Position numbers and translations under genes: made by a program
Part shown: positions 28,286 through 38,008 of the stretch, piece by piece
Position numbering within the stretch: the first letter of the stretch is position 1
How the letters are laid out: the number at the start of each line of letters is the position of its first letter
Notes under the pieces: model-generated
Databases searched by the model: none
What the model was told of the DNA's origin: nothing
The model's input: the letters and a program-made list of their open reading frames with translations, nothing else
Source of the DNA: Xanthomonas nasturtii
GTDB taxonomy: Bacteria > Pseudomonadota > Gammaproteobacteria > Xanthomonadales > Xanthomonadaceae
DNA: 64,000 bases
Assembly: GCF_001660815.1 (NCBI RefSeq)
Contig: NZ_LYMI01000013.1
Coordinates: 1 to 64,000, forward strand
Reading direction: 5' to 3'

Positions 28286-29713
28286 CTAAGCCCGATGCCC
28301 GCTCATTTCCTGCCCGGCATCCTTGTCGAAGCGCACATGCCACCAGGTGGCGCTGAGCGAGATCAGGCTGACCACGCAGAACGCCAGCGAAAAATCGCGT
28401 TGCGCCGGTTGGGTGTGGTCGCCGGCCAGCATGGCCAGTTTGAGGATCATCGCGCCGGCACACACGCCCACCGAGAGCATCAGCTGCTGCAGGGTGGTGT
28501 ACAGGCTGCTGGCGCGGCTCATGCGCGCGCGGGGCACGTTTTCGTAGGCAATGGTGTTGTAGGCGGCGAACTGGAACGACATGAAGGCGCCGCAGCACAA
28601 CAGCAGCCCGAACATCAGCGCCAGGGGCCAATCGGGACGGAACAGCGCGCACACCATATAGCCCAGGCTGGCCAGCACGCCATTGCCGATCAGGCTGTTG
28701 CGGTAGCCGAAACGGCGCAGCAGCTGCGGGGTGATGCTGCGCATCAGCAGCGCGCCCAGTGCGGTGGCCAGGATCAGACGCCCACTGTGCGCAGCGCTCA
28801 TGCCGAAGCCGATCTGGAACAGCAACGGCAGCAGAAATGGCTGCGCGCCCTGGGTGATGCGCATCAGCGCGCCGCCAATCACCGACAGCCGGAACGAATC
28901 GATGCGCAGCAAGCTCAGGTCCAGCAACGCGGCCGGGTGGTAGCGCGCATGCCACAGATAGCCCAGTGCAGCGGCCGCGCCGGTGGCCAACAACCAACTG
29001 GCCATGCCGATGCCACTTTCCTGGCTGACCATTTCCAGGCCGAACAACAGGCAGCCCAGCGCCACGCCGCACAGCACGAAGCCGCGCAGGTCGAAACGTG
29101 TTGGCGCAGCCTCGGCGGGAATGTCGGGGATGAACCGGCGCACCAACAGGAAGCCGGCGATGCCGATCGGCACGTTGATGTAGAAGATCCAGCGCCAGTC
29201 CAGATACGAGACGAAAAAGCCGCCCAGTGGTGGGCCGAGCATCGGGCCGATGAAGGCGGGCACCAGCGTCCAGGCCATCGCAGAGACCAGATGGCGGCGC
29301 TCCACCGTGCGCAGCAGGATCAGCCGGCCCAGCGGGGCCATCATCGCGCCGCCAGCGCCTTGCAGCACGCGTGCGGCCACCATGGTGGGCAGGCTGTCGG
29401 CCAGCGAACACAGGATCGAGCCGGCGACGAACACCCAGATCGAGGCGCCGAACACACGGCGCAGGCCGAAGCGGTCGGCAATCGCGCCGCTGGCCGGGAT
29501 CAGCACCGCCAGCGCCAGCAGGTAGCTGGTCATGGCAATGCTCATGGCCGGCGCGGCCACGCCGAAGTCGCGCGCCAGTGTAGGCAGCGCGGTCGCCAGC
29601 ACGGTGGCATCCATCTGCTCCATGAAAATGGCGCAGGCCAGGATCAGCGAAATAATGCGGTAGTCGGGATAACGCGGCGGGGTAACGCCGGCGTCGGACA
29701 CGCTGGAAGGCAT
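28286..29713 (-). CDS. DHA2-family drug:proton antiporter (EmrB-like MFS)
   Basis: The 475-residue protein has about 14 membrane helices. FMEQMDATVLATALPTLARDF near residue 30 is the DHA2 motif region; GAIADRFGLRRVF is the MFS loop 2-3 motif. PLGRLILLRTV, GPMLGPPLGGFFV (motif C) and later helices follow. I chose the ATG at 29713. No adaptor protein gene is adjacent, unlike the emrAB pair at the right end of the window. Substrate unknown. Confidence 0.88.
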   Translation of the reverse strand: MPSSVSDAGVTPPRYPDYRIISLILACAIFMEQMDATVLATALPTLARDFGVAAPAMSIAMTSYLLALAVLIPASGAIADRFGLRRVFGASIWVFVAGSILCSLADSLPTMVAARVLQGAGGAMMAPLGRLILLRTVERRHLVSAMAWTLVPAFIGPMLGPPLGGFFVSYLDWRWIFYINVPIGIAGFLLVRRFIPDIPAEAAPTRFDLRGFVLCGVALGCLLFGLEMVSQESGIGMASWLLATGAAAALGYLWHARYHPAALLDLSLLRIDSFRLSVIGGALMRITQGAQPFLLPLLFQIGFGMSAAHSGRLILATALGALLMRSITPQLLRRFGYRNSLIGNGVLASLGYMVCALFRPDWPLALMFGLLLCCGAFMSFQFAAYNTIAYENVPRARMSRASSLYTTLQQLMLSVGVCAGAMILKLAMLAGDHTQPAQRDFSLAFCVVSLISLSATWWHVRFDKDAGQEMSGHRA

Positions 29714-30164
29714 CGGACTCTCGGTTGCGGGGCTGCATCGACGGCGCCAGTGGGGCGTCCGGATCGGCCCGCGTCGCACGATGATGTGCGGCGCAACATG
29801 GATAATTGTCCGCTGCTACGGGGCGGGGTTCAAGCGCACCTGAGTAACAGTGCGTGCTTGTCGATGCAGACGCGGTGGTTTTGATATTGGGCGGTGGCGT
29901 TGATGCAGCGGTTGGCGGCTAAGGCGGCTGGTGGTGACGTAGAAGCGCGCGATGGCGATATAGGACGCGCGAAGTGGTGGTTAGTCGGCTGGTCGTCCCA
30001 GAGCTGCCCGTACCCTCATCCGGCGCTGCGCGCCACCTTCTCCCGATGGGAGAAGGATCCAGAGCCCCTCTCCCGGCGGGAGAGGGGTTGGGGTGAGGGT
30101 ACGGCGGAAGAAAGCCAACCCTGACATCGCGCAGGGGCGGTTGTCTTAGCTACCCGAATCAGCG
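29714..30164. other. Intergenic region with a composite palindromic repeat
   Basis: No convincing gene is seen in these 450 bases. The main feature is the nested palindrome at 30008-30104. The part before it (29714-30007) shows nothing notable. Confidence 0.65.
30008..30104. repeat. Composite palindromic repeat (REPIN-like)
   Basis: Outer arms CCGTACCCTCA (30008-30018) and TGAGGGTACGG (30094-30104) are perfectly complementary. Inside lie two hairpins, CCTTCTCCC-gat-GGGAGAAGG (30036-30056) and CCCCTCTCCC-ggc-GGGAGAGGGG (30065-30087). A shorter relative occurs at 59199-59219. It sits between convergent transcripts' ends only on one side, so a terminator role is possible but not shown. Confidence 0.75.
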
Positions 30165-31151
30165 CTATGCCGCCGGGCTGTCCCAGGCGTCCTTGATTTG
30201 CAGGATCTGCGGCAATGCCTCGCGGAAATGGTGCACCAGCCGCGGTTCCAGTTGCTTGCCTGCCATGCTCTCCAACTTGCGCATGGCGTCTTCCACCGTC
30301 CATGGCGCCTTGTAGGCGCGCCGCCCGCACAGTGCGTCGAACACGTCGGCCACCGCCACGATGCGTGCGGATTCGGGAATGGCATCGCCCGCCAATCCCT
30401 TGGGATACCCGCTGCCGTCCCAGCATTCGTGATGATGCAGCGCGATTTCCGCGGCCAGCTGAAACACCGGGCCGCGGCCGTGGCGCAGCAGGTCGTGGCC
30501 CGCCTGCGGATGCTGGCGCACCACCGAGCGTTCGTGTTCGTCCAGTGAATCGGGCTTGTGCAGGATGCTGCCGGGTACCGCGATCTTGCCGGCGTCGTGC
30601 AGCGGGGCGGCGTCCTGCAGGGTCTGCGCCTGCTGCGGCGACCAGCCCACCGTCTCGGCCAGGACCCGCGCATACACCGCCATCCGCCAGATATGCGCGC
30701 CGGTGTCGGCGTCCTGGCCCTGGCCGGCGGTGCCGAGTAGATGGATCGCGTCGCGGTACTGCTGGGCCAGCCGCGCATTTTCGGCCAGCTTCAACTGCGT
30801 GGCGATGCGTGCCTTGAGCAGCGCAGGCGAGTAGGGCTTGCTGACGTAATCGGCCGCGCCCGCTTCCAGCCCGAGACGTTCGTCGTGCTCGCTGTTGCGC
30901 GAGGTCACGAACAGGATCGGGATGGCGTTGCTGGACGGCAGCTGCTTGAGCGTGCGCGCCACCGCATAGCCGTCCATGTCCGGCAATTCGACATCCAGCA
31001 GGATCAGCTTGGGCGTGTGGCGGGTCACCGCATCCAGGGCTTCACCGCCGGATTTGGCGAACACCAGCGCGAAGTCGTCGCGCAGCAGCTGGCGCAGCGT
31101 CGCCAGGTTGCTGGATTCGTCGTCGACACACAGCAGGGGACGGGACGGCAT
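30165..31151 (-). CDS. Response regulator with HD-GYP c-di-GMP phosphodiesterase domain
   Basis: This 328-residue cytosolic protein has a receiver domain (residues 1-120, phospho-acceptor D53 in LILLDVELPDMDG) and an HD-GYP domain. The metal-binding HD is H185-D186 in LHDAGKIAVP. HHHECWDGSGYPKGL (239-253) carries the GYP loop. It should hydrolyse c-di-GMP when phosphorylated. It starts 34 bases after the CHASE hybrid kinase gene, so the kinase is its likely partner. The architecture is that of RpfG, but the neighbours differ from rpf. Confidence 0.93.
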   Translation of the reverse strand: MPSRPLLCVDDESSNLATLRQLLRDDFALVFAKSGGEALDAVTRHTPKLILLDVELPDMDGYAVARTLKQLPSSNAIPILFVTSRNSEHDERLGLEAGAADYVSKPYSPALLKARIATQLKLAENARLAQQYRDAIHLLGTAGQGQDADTGAHIWRMAVYARVLAETVGWSPQQAQTLQDAAPLHDAGKIAVPGSILHKPDSLDEHERSVVRQHPQAGHDLLRHGRGPVFQLAAEIALHHHECWDGSGYPKGLAGDAIPESARIVAVADVFDALCGRRAYKAPWTVEDAMRKLESMAGKQLEPRLVHHFREALPQILQIKDAWDSPAA

Positions 31152-31185
31152 GGTCGATCCTTGCCAAGCGGCTCGGTGAGCGCGG

Positions 31186-34100
31186 TCAGTGCAGGTGGGT
31201 GGTCTGCCACTCGCGCAACGTGGTTTCGGCGCGACGGAAGTCGAAATCTTCGACCGCGCGCTGCAGTGCTTCCTGCAACGTGCGCGGTAAACGTGGCGCG
31301 CAGATCAGCAGCGCGTGGTCGATCTGGTCTGCATCGTCGCTGGCAAAGGCCGATGTCAGGATCTGCACGCTGTCTGCATCCAGTGCCACGCCATCGTCAT
31401 CGGCAACACTCTCGCTGTCGCTGTCTTGCAGGAACGCGCGGATCGCTTCGGCGGTGCGCTGCATGATGTCCTTCAACACGATCAGCGAGGCGGTGATGTC
31501 GTGCCCTTCGTCGATACGCATTTCCAGATCGCCGGCAGCACCGGCCAGCGCCGGCAGCGCGAGCGAGCCGGCCGCGCCACGCAGTTTGTGCGCCATTGCG
31601 CCGATGGCCGGCAGTTCGTTGCGGCGCAGATGTTCCGCAGCCACTTCCGCAGGGTCGGGGTTGTCGCGCAGCAGCTTGATCAGATAACGCGCATATGGCT
31701 CGCGTTCGCGCCACAGGCTGCGCGCGCGCGCAGCGTCCAGCAGTTCGGGGTCGCTGTGCTCCCACTCGGGGCCGGCGTGCGCCTCTGTTTCATGCGGCAG
31801 CGATGGGATCCGCCGTATGCCCGGCTGCAGAAAGTGACGAATGGCAGTGACCAATTCTTCGACGTTGAACGGCTTGGCGATAAAGCCATTCATGCCGGCT
31901 TCCAGCGCCTTTTCCTGTTGCGGGCGGAACGCGCCGGCAGTCAGCGCGATCACCGGCAAGCTGGCCAGGGCCGGGATCTGGCGCAGCCGGCGGGTCGCCT
32001 CGTAACCGTCCACCACCGGCATCTGCACATCCATCAACACCAGATGAAACAGGGTGGGCGCGCGCCTGAGCGTGCTCACCGCCTGTTCGCCATCGTGGGC
32101 GACGGTGACCGTGGCACCTTCGCCTTCGAGAATGCGCTGCGCCACTTCGCAATTGATTTCGCTGTCGTCCACCAGCAACAGGTGCGCGCCTTCCAGGCGG
32201 CGCGCAACGAACGTGGGCGTGGCCGGGCGGGCGCCGGGGCGCTGGTCCACCAGTTGTTCGACCAACCGGTGCAGCGCCGCGCCGGTCACCGGCTTGGTCA
32301 TCACCGCATCCAGGTCCTGTTGCTCGGGGTGCTGTTCCAGCAGGCGGCGCTCGTAGGCGGTGACCATCACGATCACCGGATGCGGGCCCGGCACGGCGCG
32401 CGCACGAATCTCGCGCGCAATGGCCACCCCGTCGATATCGGGCATGCGCCAGTCGAGCAGGAAAACATCGTAGGGCTCGCTGGCCTGCTCTATCGCCTGC
32501 AGTGCGGCCTGCCCGCTGGCCACCGCATCCACGCGCCAGCCAAGTTCGGTGGCGATGCGCACCAGATTGTTGAGCGCCGCATCGTGGTCGTCGGCAATCA
32601 ATACGCGCGGCATCGCTTCCGGCGGCAATGCCGGCAAATCGCGCTGGGTTTGCGGCGGTGCGGATTTTTCCAGCGTGATCACGAAATAGAATTCGCTGCC
32701 GCGGCCGGGCACGCTTTCCACTTCCAGCTCGCCGCCCATCAATTCGATCAGGCGCCGGCTGATGGTCAGCCCCAGGCCGCTGCCGCCATAACGCCGGCTG
32801 GTGGAGGTATCGGCCTGCAGGAACGGCGAAAAGATCAGGCTCTGCTTTTCCTTGGAAATGCCAATGCCGGTATCGCGCACCGAAAACAGCAGCTTGAGCT
32901 TGTTGGGGTCGCCGCTGGGGAAGCGCCGTACCGACAGCACCACTTCGCCCTGTTCGGTGAACTTGATCGCGTTGCCGACCAGATTGACCAGCACCTGATT
33001 GATGCGCAGCGCATCGCCGAGCAGCCAACGGCTGTCGCGCGGCAACGGCTCGACGATCATTTCCACCGGCTTGGCGCTGAGCGAGGAACGCATCAGGTCG
33101 GCGATGTTGTCGAACAGCTGGTTGAGATCGAACGGGGCGCGTTCCAGATCGATGCGCCCGGCTTCGATCTTGGAGAAGTCCAGGATGTCGTTGATGATTT
33201 CCAGCAGCGTGCGGGCGGAGCGATCGATCTTGGTGACCATGTCCTGCGCGGCGCCGGGCAGCTCGCTGCGCTGCAGCAGGTACAGCATGCCCAGGATGGC
33301 ATTCATGGGCGTGCGGATTTCGTGGCTCATGTTGGCCAGGAAATCGGACTTGGACTGGTTGGCGCTCTTGGCCGCATCCATTGCCAGACGCAGCTGTTTT
33401 TCGTGCAGTTTTTGCTCGGTGAGATCCACCGCCACGCCCAGGTAGCCGATCACCTGGTCGTGGTCGTCGCGCAGGGTGCTCAAGGTCAGCAGCACCGGCA
33501 GCCGCCGCCCGTCGTGGCTGACGTAGGTCCACTCGCTGGTGTCGCTGCGGCCCAGGCTGGTGAGCGCAGCCACCGCTTCCAGCGTGGGCGCCACCGGCGT
33601 GCCGGTCTGGTCGGCGAGCATGTGCGCACGCTCCTGCAGTTCTTCCGGCTCGATGAACTGGCTGGCCTTGCGCCGGCCGATCACCTCTGCCGCGTTGTAG
33701 CCCAGCAGTTTTTCCGCCGCCGGATTGAACAGCGTGACGAAGCCGCTGGAGTCGGTGGCGATGATGGCATAACCGGCGTGCGCCAGGATCGCGCGTTGCA
33801 GCACCGAAAACTTCACCAGCTCGCTGGTGCGCTCGGCCACCTGATGTTCGAGCGAGGCGTTTAGATCGATGATGCGTTGGTGCGAGCGCACGCGATCGGA
33901 GATGTCGCGGAAGAAATGCGAATGCCCGCTGAGCGTGCCTTCGCTTTCGATGATCGGCGCCTTGCTGGCCAGCACATGCACCTGATGCCCGTCGCGATGG
34001 CGCATGCTCTGCGCCGCTGATGCATTGCCCGGATGCGCAGCGTCGACAGGGTCGATGTCCGGCATTGCATACGGCTGCGGCGACAGCAGCATGGTCAGGT

Positions 34101-35280
34101 CCTGACCGATGGCCTCTTCGGCGCTGTAGCCGAACATCGCCCCGGCAGCGGGGTTCCAGTGGGTGATGCGCCCGTCCGGAGTTTCGGCAACGATGGCTTC
34201 GCTGGAATGGCTGACCAGCGCGGCCAGCTCCATCTGCTTGCGCAGCACTTCTTCGCGGCGCAGGCCATTGCTGAAATACAGCACCAGCAAGGCGGCGAAC
34301 AGCACCGATGCGCTCATCACCAGCCCGCCGATCAGCCAGGGCGAACTCTGGTTGAGCGAGGCGACAAAGCTGGCGGTGGGGTGGGCGGTGATAACCCAGG
34401 TGCGGCCGTAGATCGGCAGCAGCTGCACCACCGGCGGACGCAGCGCGCTGTCGCTGGCGGGTATGCCGCTGCGATAGAAGTTATGGGTCGGCTCGTTGCG
34501 GTCGGACAGATCCAGCGCCACATCGTCGCGTTCGCCCAGTGCGCTTTGCACCATCTGTTCGACGCTGAAGGGGGCATACACCCAGCCACTGGTGGCAACC
34601 ATGCGTTGTTGCGGCGTCTGCAACGGCATGCCTTCGTGATAGACCGCCAGCAGCACCAGGAATCCGCTTTCGGTGGGGACGCGGTAACCGGACAGCGAGA
34701 TCGGCGAGGTCATGATCGGCTCGCCGCTGCGCGAGGCCTGCAAGGCGGCAGCGCGCCGGCGCGGCTCGGACGCGATGTCGATGCCGAGCGGACGGTTGCC
34801 CGAGGATTCCGGTTCGAAATACAACACCATGTAGCGCTCGCCATCCCAAGGCGCCAACGGCCGGCGATGGATGTCCGGCGCGCCGTCGGCGCGCGCTTCC
34901 TGCAGAAACGCCGCTTCGTCGGCGGGTGCGACGCGGTGGATGTAGCCATAACCCAGCACGCCGGGAAACTCGCGCGCATAATCCCGCGAGCGGCTGTACA
35001 AGGTGAAGCGTTCTCGACTGATGATGCCGCTGCCCGCGCCGATCACCGCACCGCGTGCGCCGCGCAAGCCGTGTTCGAAGGTATACATGCGCTCGCTGAT
35101 ATTGCGTGCCAGCGTACGCACCACATATTGAAAGCGTTGCTCGCGCTCGAGCTCGTTATGCCGTTGCAGCCACACGCCGGTAACGATGGCGGCAACCAGA
35201 CCGGCGATCAGGATCAGCAGTGCACCAAAGAATGCGCGACGCCCGTATTGCCTGCGCAGATCCCAGCGGCCCTTCGGCAT
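31186..35280 (-). CDS. Hybrid sensor histidine kinase (CHASE-PAS-PAS-HisKA-HATPase-REC-REC-HPt)
   Basis: This 1,364-residue membrane kinase has a first membrane helix near residues 15-38, a periplasmic CHASE domain (GLRGARGAVIGAG onward) and a second helix near 310-330. Two PAS domains follow. HisKA has phospho-His653 in SHEIRTPMNA, and the ATPase domain has DTGIGI and GGSGLGLTIS. Two receivers have LLDWRMPDIDG and LMDVQMPVVDG. The C-terminal HPt has H1231 in MAHKLRGAAGSL. GAAGGA-like sequence precedes the ATG at 35280. A full phosphorelay to the downstream HD-GYP regulator is likely. The external ligand is unknown. Confidence 0.93.
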   Translation of the reverse strand: MPKGRWDLRRQYGRRAFFGALLILIAGLVAAIVTGVWLQRHNELEREQRFQYVVRTLARNISERMYTFEHGLRGARGAVIGAGSGIISRERFTLYSRSRDYAREFPGVLGYGYIHRVAPADEAAFLQEARADGAPDIHRRPLAPWDGERYMVLYFEPESSGNRPLGIDIASEPRRRAAALQASRSGEPIMTSPISLSGYRVPTESGFLVLLAVYHEGMPLQTPQQRMVATSGWVYAPFSVEQMVQSALGERDDVALDLSDRNEPTHNFYRSGIPASDSALRPPVVQLLPIYGRTWVITAHPTASFVASLNQSSPWLIGGLVMSASVLFAALLVLYFSNGLRREEVLRKQMELAALVSHSSEAIVAETPDGRITHWNPAAGAMFGYSAEEAIGQDLTMLLSPQPYAMPDIDPVDAAHPGNASAAQSMRHRDGHQVHVLASKAPIIESEGTLSGHSHFFRDISDRVRSHQRIIDLNASLEHQVAERTSELVKFSVLQRAILAHAGYAIIATDSSGFVTLFNPAAEKLLGYNAAEVIGRRKASQFIEPEELQERAHMLADQTGTPVAPTLEAVAALTSLGRSDTSEWTYVSHDGRRLPVLLTLSTLRDDHDQVIGYLGVAVDLTEQKLHEKQLRLAMDAAKSANQSKSDFLANMSHEIRTPMNAILGMLYLLQRSELPGAAQDMVTKIDRSARTLLEIINDILDFSKIEAGRIDLERAPFDLNQLFDNIADLMRSSLSAKPVEMIVEPLPRDSRWLLGDALRINQVLVNLVGNAIKFTEQGEVVLSVRRFPSGDPNKLKLLFSVRDTGIGISKEKQSLIFSPFLQADTSTSRRYGGSGLGLTISRRLIELMGGELEVESVPGRGSEFYFVITLEKSAPPQTQRDLPALPPEAMPRVLIADDHDAALNNLVRIATELGWRVDAVASGQAALQAIEQASEPYDVFLLDWRMPDIDGVAIAREIRARAVPGPHPVIVMVTAYERRLLEQHPEQQDLDAVMTKPVTGAALHRLVEQLVDQRPGARPATPTFVARRLEGAHLLLVDDSEINCEVAQRILEGEGATVTVAHDGEQAVSTLRRAPTLFHLVLMDVQMPVVDGYEATRRLRQIPALASLPVIALTAGAFRPQQEKALEAGMNGFIAKPFNVEELVTAIRHFLQPGIRRIPSLPHETEAHAGPEWEHSDPELLDAARARSLWREREPYARYLIKLLRDNPDPAEVAAEHLRRNELPAIGAMAHKLRGAAGSLALPALAGAAGDLEMRIDEGHDITASLIVLKDIMQRTAEAIRAFLQDSDSESVADDDGVALDADSVQILTSAFASDDADQIDHALLICAPRLPRTLQEALQRAVEDFDFRRAETTLREWQTTHLH

Positions 35281-35493
35281 ATTCGTTCCTTCGCCCTGCC
35301 TGTTGCATGCCCAGTGTGCTGGCCGACCGACACGTCGACCTCGTGGTACCGCCTGACGATGATCCAGCTGCGTGCAGTCCCCTGAGCGCGGAACAACAAC
35401 GACTGCGCTCACCGCCTGACGACCGCTCGTACGTTCTGTTCGCCGCGTTAAGCCTGCGCGTGATCCCGGTGGGCGATCAACGCTTGCATTGCA

Positions 35494-36798
35494 TCAGAAC
35501 GAGAGCCAGATCGACAACGCGTGAAGGATGAGCCCGATCAATCCACCAACCAACGTTCCATTGAAGCGAATGTATTGCAGATCGCGCCCGACACCCAATT
35601 CCAATTGTTCGACGAGGTGACGTTCGTCCCAACTTTTCATCGTCGAGGCAATATGTTCGGTCACCGATGTGCGCAAGCGCGTGGTGAGTTTGTCGGCGGC
35701 CTGCAACATATGTTGATTGAGCGCTTCACGCAGCGAGGGATCCTGCGACAGGGCCTGGCCGAGCGATTGCATCGAGCGCTCCATATGCGCGGCCATCGAG
35801 GACTGCTCGCGCGCCAGATCGTTGCGCAGTGCGTCGCGGATTTCGCCCCATAGGCCTTGCACATATTCCTGCAGTGCCGGGTGTTCGATCGCGCGTTGCT
35901 TGAGTTCTTCCACGCGTACGGCCATCTCCGGCTCGTCGCGCAAGCGCGTGATGTAGCGCTGCAACCACGCCTCATAGTCGAGCCTGATTGGGTGCTCGGG
36001 CGTCTTGAGGATGTCCTGCAGTTCTTCGATCGCCGCGCGCGCCATGCGGTCGGCCAGGCTGTCGCCGATCTCCTCGATCGGCTTGACCCAGTTCACGGTG
36101 CCGACCAGCTTGGGCCACTCGCGCCGCGCGTATCGCACGATCAAGGCTGAGGCGCGCGTCTTGACCTGTTCCTGATCCAGCCATTCGCCCAGCCGCAGCA
36201 ACACTTCGTCCAGCAATTTCTGATGGCGCCCGTCGGTGGTGAGCAGGGCCATGACATCGCCGACCGTGGCGGCGGCATTCCATTTGCGCAGGCGGTCGAC
36301 CACGAAGCCTTGAATGGCGCGCCGCACTGCCGCTTCGTCGAGCAGCTCCAGCGCCTGCAGCATCCAGCTGCGTGCCATCTGCGCCAGCATGCGCGCCTGT
36401 TCGGGCTTGGCCAGCCAATCGCCCAGGCGGCTGGCCGGGTCGAAGACGCGCAGCTTTTCCATCAAGGCATCGGGGGCGAGGAACTGGTCGCGCACGAAGA
36501 CGGCGAGGCCGTCGGCCAGCCGGTCCTTGCCGCGCGGCAGGATGGCGGTATGCGGAATCGGCAGGCCCATCGGGCGGCGGAACAAGGCCACCACCGCGAA
36601 CCAGTCGGCCAGTGCGCCCACGGTGGCGGCTTCGCAGAAGGCCGACACCCAGGCCCAGATGCCGTGTTCGCCCATCAGGTGGCTGACGACAAAGCCGGCG
36701 AACATCGCCAGCAGCAAGGCCACCGCCAACAGCTTCATGCGCTGCAGCTGGGCACGACGGGGATCGATGGGGCGGGGAGTGCTGAGACTGGGTTCCAT
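35494..36798 (-). CDS. DUF445 family membrane protein (YjiN-like)
   Basis: The 434-residue protein has an N-terminal membrane segment (LLAVALLLAMFAGFVVSHLM) and a second hydrophobic stretch (VGALADWFAVVALFR). A long helical middle region and a C-terminal helix (GTLVGGLIGLILHALSIWL) follow. This is the layout of the DUF445/YjiN family, whose function is not established. The ATG at 36798 is supported by similarity starting there. No operon partner is evident. Confidence 0.85.
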   Translation of the reverse strand: MEPSLSTPRPIDPRRAQLQRMKLLAVALLLAMFAGFVVSHLMGEHGIWAWVSAFCEAATVGALADWFAVVALFRRPMGLPIPHTAILPRGKDRLADGLAVFVRDQFLAPDALMEKLRVFDPASRLGDWLAKPEQARMLAQMARSWMLQALELLDEAAVRRAIQGFVVDRLRKWNAAATVGDVMALLTTDGRHQKLLDEVLLRLGEWLDQEQVKTRASALIVRYARREWPKLVGTVNWVKPIEEIGDSLADRMARAAIEELQDILKTPEHPIRLDYEAWLQRYITRLRDEPEMAVRVEELKQRAIEHPALQEYVQGLWGEIRDALRNDLAREQSSMAAHMERSMQSLGQALSQDPSLREALNQHMLQAADKLTTRLRTSVTEHIASTMKSWDERHLVEQLELGVGRDLQYIRFNGTLVGGLIGLILHALSIWLSF

Positions 36799-36886
36799 GA
36801 CTGAAGTGTACTCAGTCGTCTGACCAGGGCATGTCCACGACCACACGCCATACCGCCGTCACCTGGCGCGATCCCTCTCCCTGCAC

Positions 36887-36954
36887 GTAGGAGCGCCCTT
36901 GGGCGCGATTGGGCGTTACTGGGAATGCGTCATCGCGCCCAAGGGCGCTCCTAC
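36887..36954. repeat. REPIN-like inverted pair of 23-base repeats
   Basis: The arms 36887-36909 and 36932-36954 are perfect inverted copies of each other around a 22-base spacer. Each arm holds the near-palindrome gcgcccttgggcgc. A third identical arm is at 8840-8862. The element lies between the DUF445 and ParB-like genes. Confidence 0.85.
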
Positions 36955-36993
36955 GCAGGGCAACCCGGATCAGGCGTTCCATCGGTCGCGCAC

Positions 36994-37866
36994 TCAGCCG
37001 CGCAGGCGCTCCAGCTGCGATTGCAATGCGGCGACCTTGGCCTGCAATGCGGCGTTTTCGTTTTCCAGTTCGGTGACGCGGCGCTGCAAGGCCTTGACGT
37101 CGCGGCGTTCGGCTTCGCCGCCTTCGGCCTGGTCGGGCTTGGGTTTGCGCTTGGCATCGCGCACGCGTTTGGCGGCCTGCTTGAGCTCGGCCTTGCCGGC
37201 CTGCGCGGCTGCGCGTTGTTCGTCTTCGGACAGCGTGGCTACCGCGGCGGCGGCGCTGATCGAAATCTCGCCGGCCTTCACCGCCTGCACCACTTCCGGG
37301 GCGGCCTGTTTGTGGATGCGCTCGATCATCACCACCTGGTTGCTGCTCAGGCGCGCCTCGCGTGCCAGTTCGGCGCGGCTCACCGGGGTGGAGGTCTCTT
37401 CCCACGGCGGGCTGTCGCTATCGCCGGCTGCCGGTGCGGTGCTGTTGTCGCGCAGGGCGCCGTCATCGCTGCTGCCGTCTGCGTGCACGTCGTCCGCCGG
37501 CGGTGCTTCGGCAGCGGCATCGGCATCGCGCTGGGAACGCTGGCGTGCGGCCAGGATTTCGCGCTTGCGCAGCGCCAGCACGCCGCGCTGGAAGTCGGAC
37601 ACGCTGCGCCGGCCCAGGTGCTGCTCGATCATCCACAACTGCACATCCTGCATCGACTGAAAGCGCGGGTTCTGCACGGTCTGGAACGGCAGGTCGTGCT
37701 TCTGGCAGATGCCGTAACGGTTGTGGCCATCCACCAGCACATCGCCCCACAACACCAAGGCATCGCGGCAGCCTTCGGCCAGCAGGCTGCGTTCCAGCGC
37801 CTCGTGCTCGTCGGGGGTCAGCGGGTCGATATAGGCCTTGAGTTCTTCTTTGACAACGATGTTCAT
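36994..37866 (-). CDS. ParB/sulfiredoxin-fold domain protein with C-terminal coiled coil
   Basis: This 290-residue protein has a ParB-like N-terminal domain (about residues 10-70, with VDGHNRYGICQ as the DGHxR motif). A helical region with a possible helix-turn-helix (SRAELAREARLSSNQVVMIE) follows, then a long charged coiled coil of heptads (LQRRVTELENENAALQAKV). There is no ParA partner nearby, and it is not the chromosomal parB. ATG at 37866 was chosen by domain onset. The coiled coil suggests dimerisation. A role in DNA or nucleotide binding is inferred from the fold only. Confidence 0.75.
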   Translation of the reverse strand: MNIVVKEELKAYIDPLTPDEHEALERSLLAEGCRDALVLWGDVLVDGHNRYGICQKHDLPFQTVQNPRFQSMQDVQLWMIEQHLGRRSVSDFQRGVLALRKREILAARQRSQRDADAAAEAPPADDVHADGSSDDGALRDNSTAPAAGDSDSPPWEETSTPVSRAELAREARLSSNQVVMIERIHKQAAPEVVQAVKAGEISISAAAAVATLSEDEQRAAAQAGKAELKQAAKRVRDAKRKPKPDQAEGGEAERRDVKALQRRVTELENENAALQAKVAALQSQLERLRG

Positions 37867-38008
37867 GCGGCAACTGCTGGGGGTATACGGGGCGGGCATT
37901 GTAGTGAGCCTGCCGCCGCTTTGCGCGCTTGACGTGGCGCCCGCGCGCGTGACACGCGGGCGCCCGTCGGCCAGCGAAAATTGCAGTCCCGGGTTTCGCC
38001 TGCTGCGC

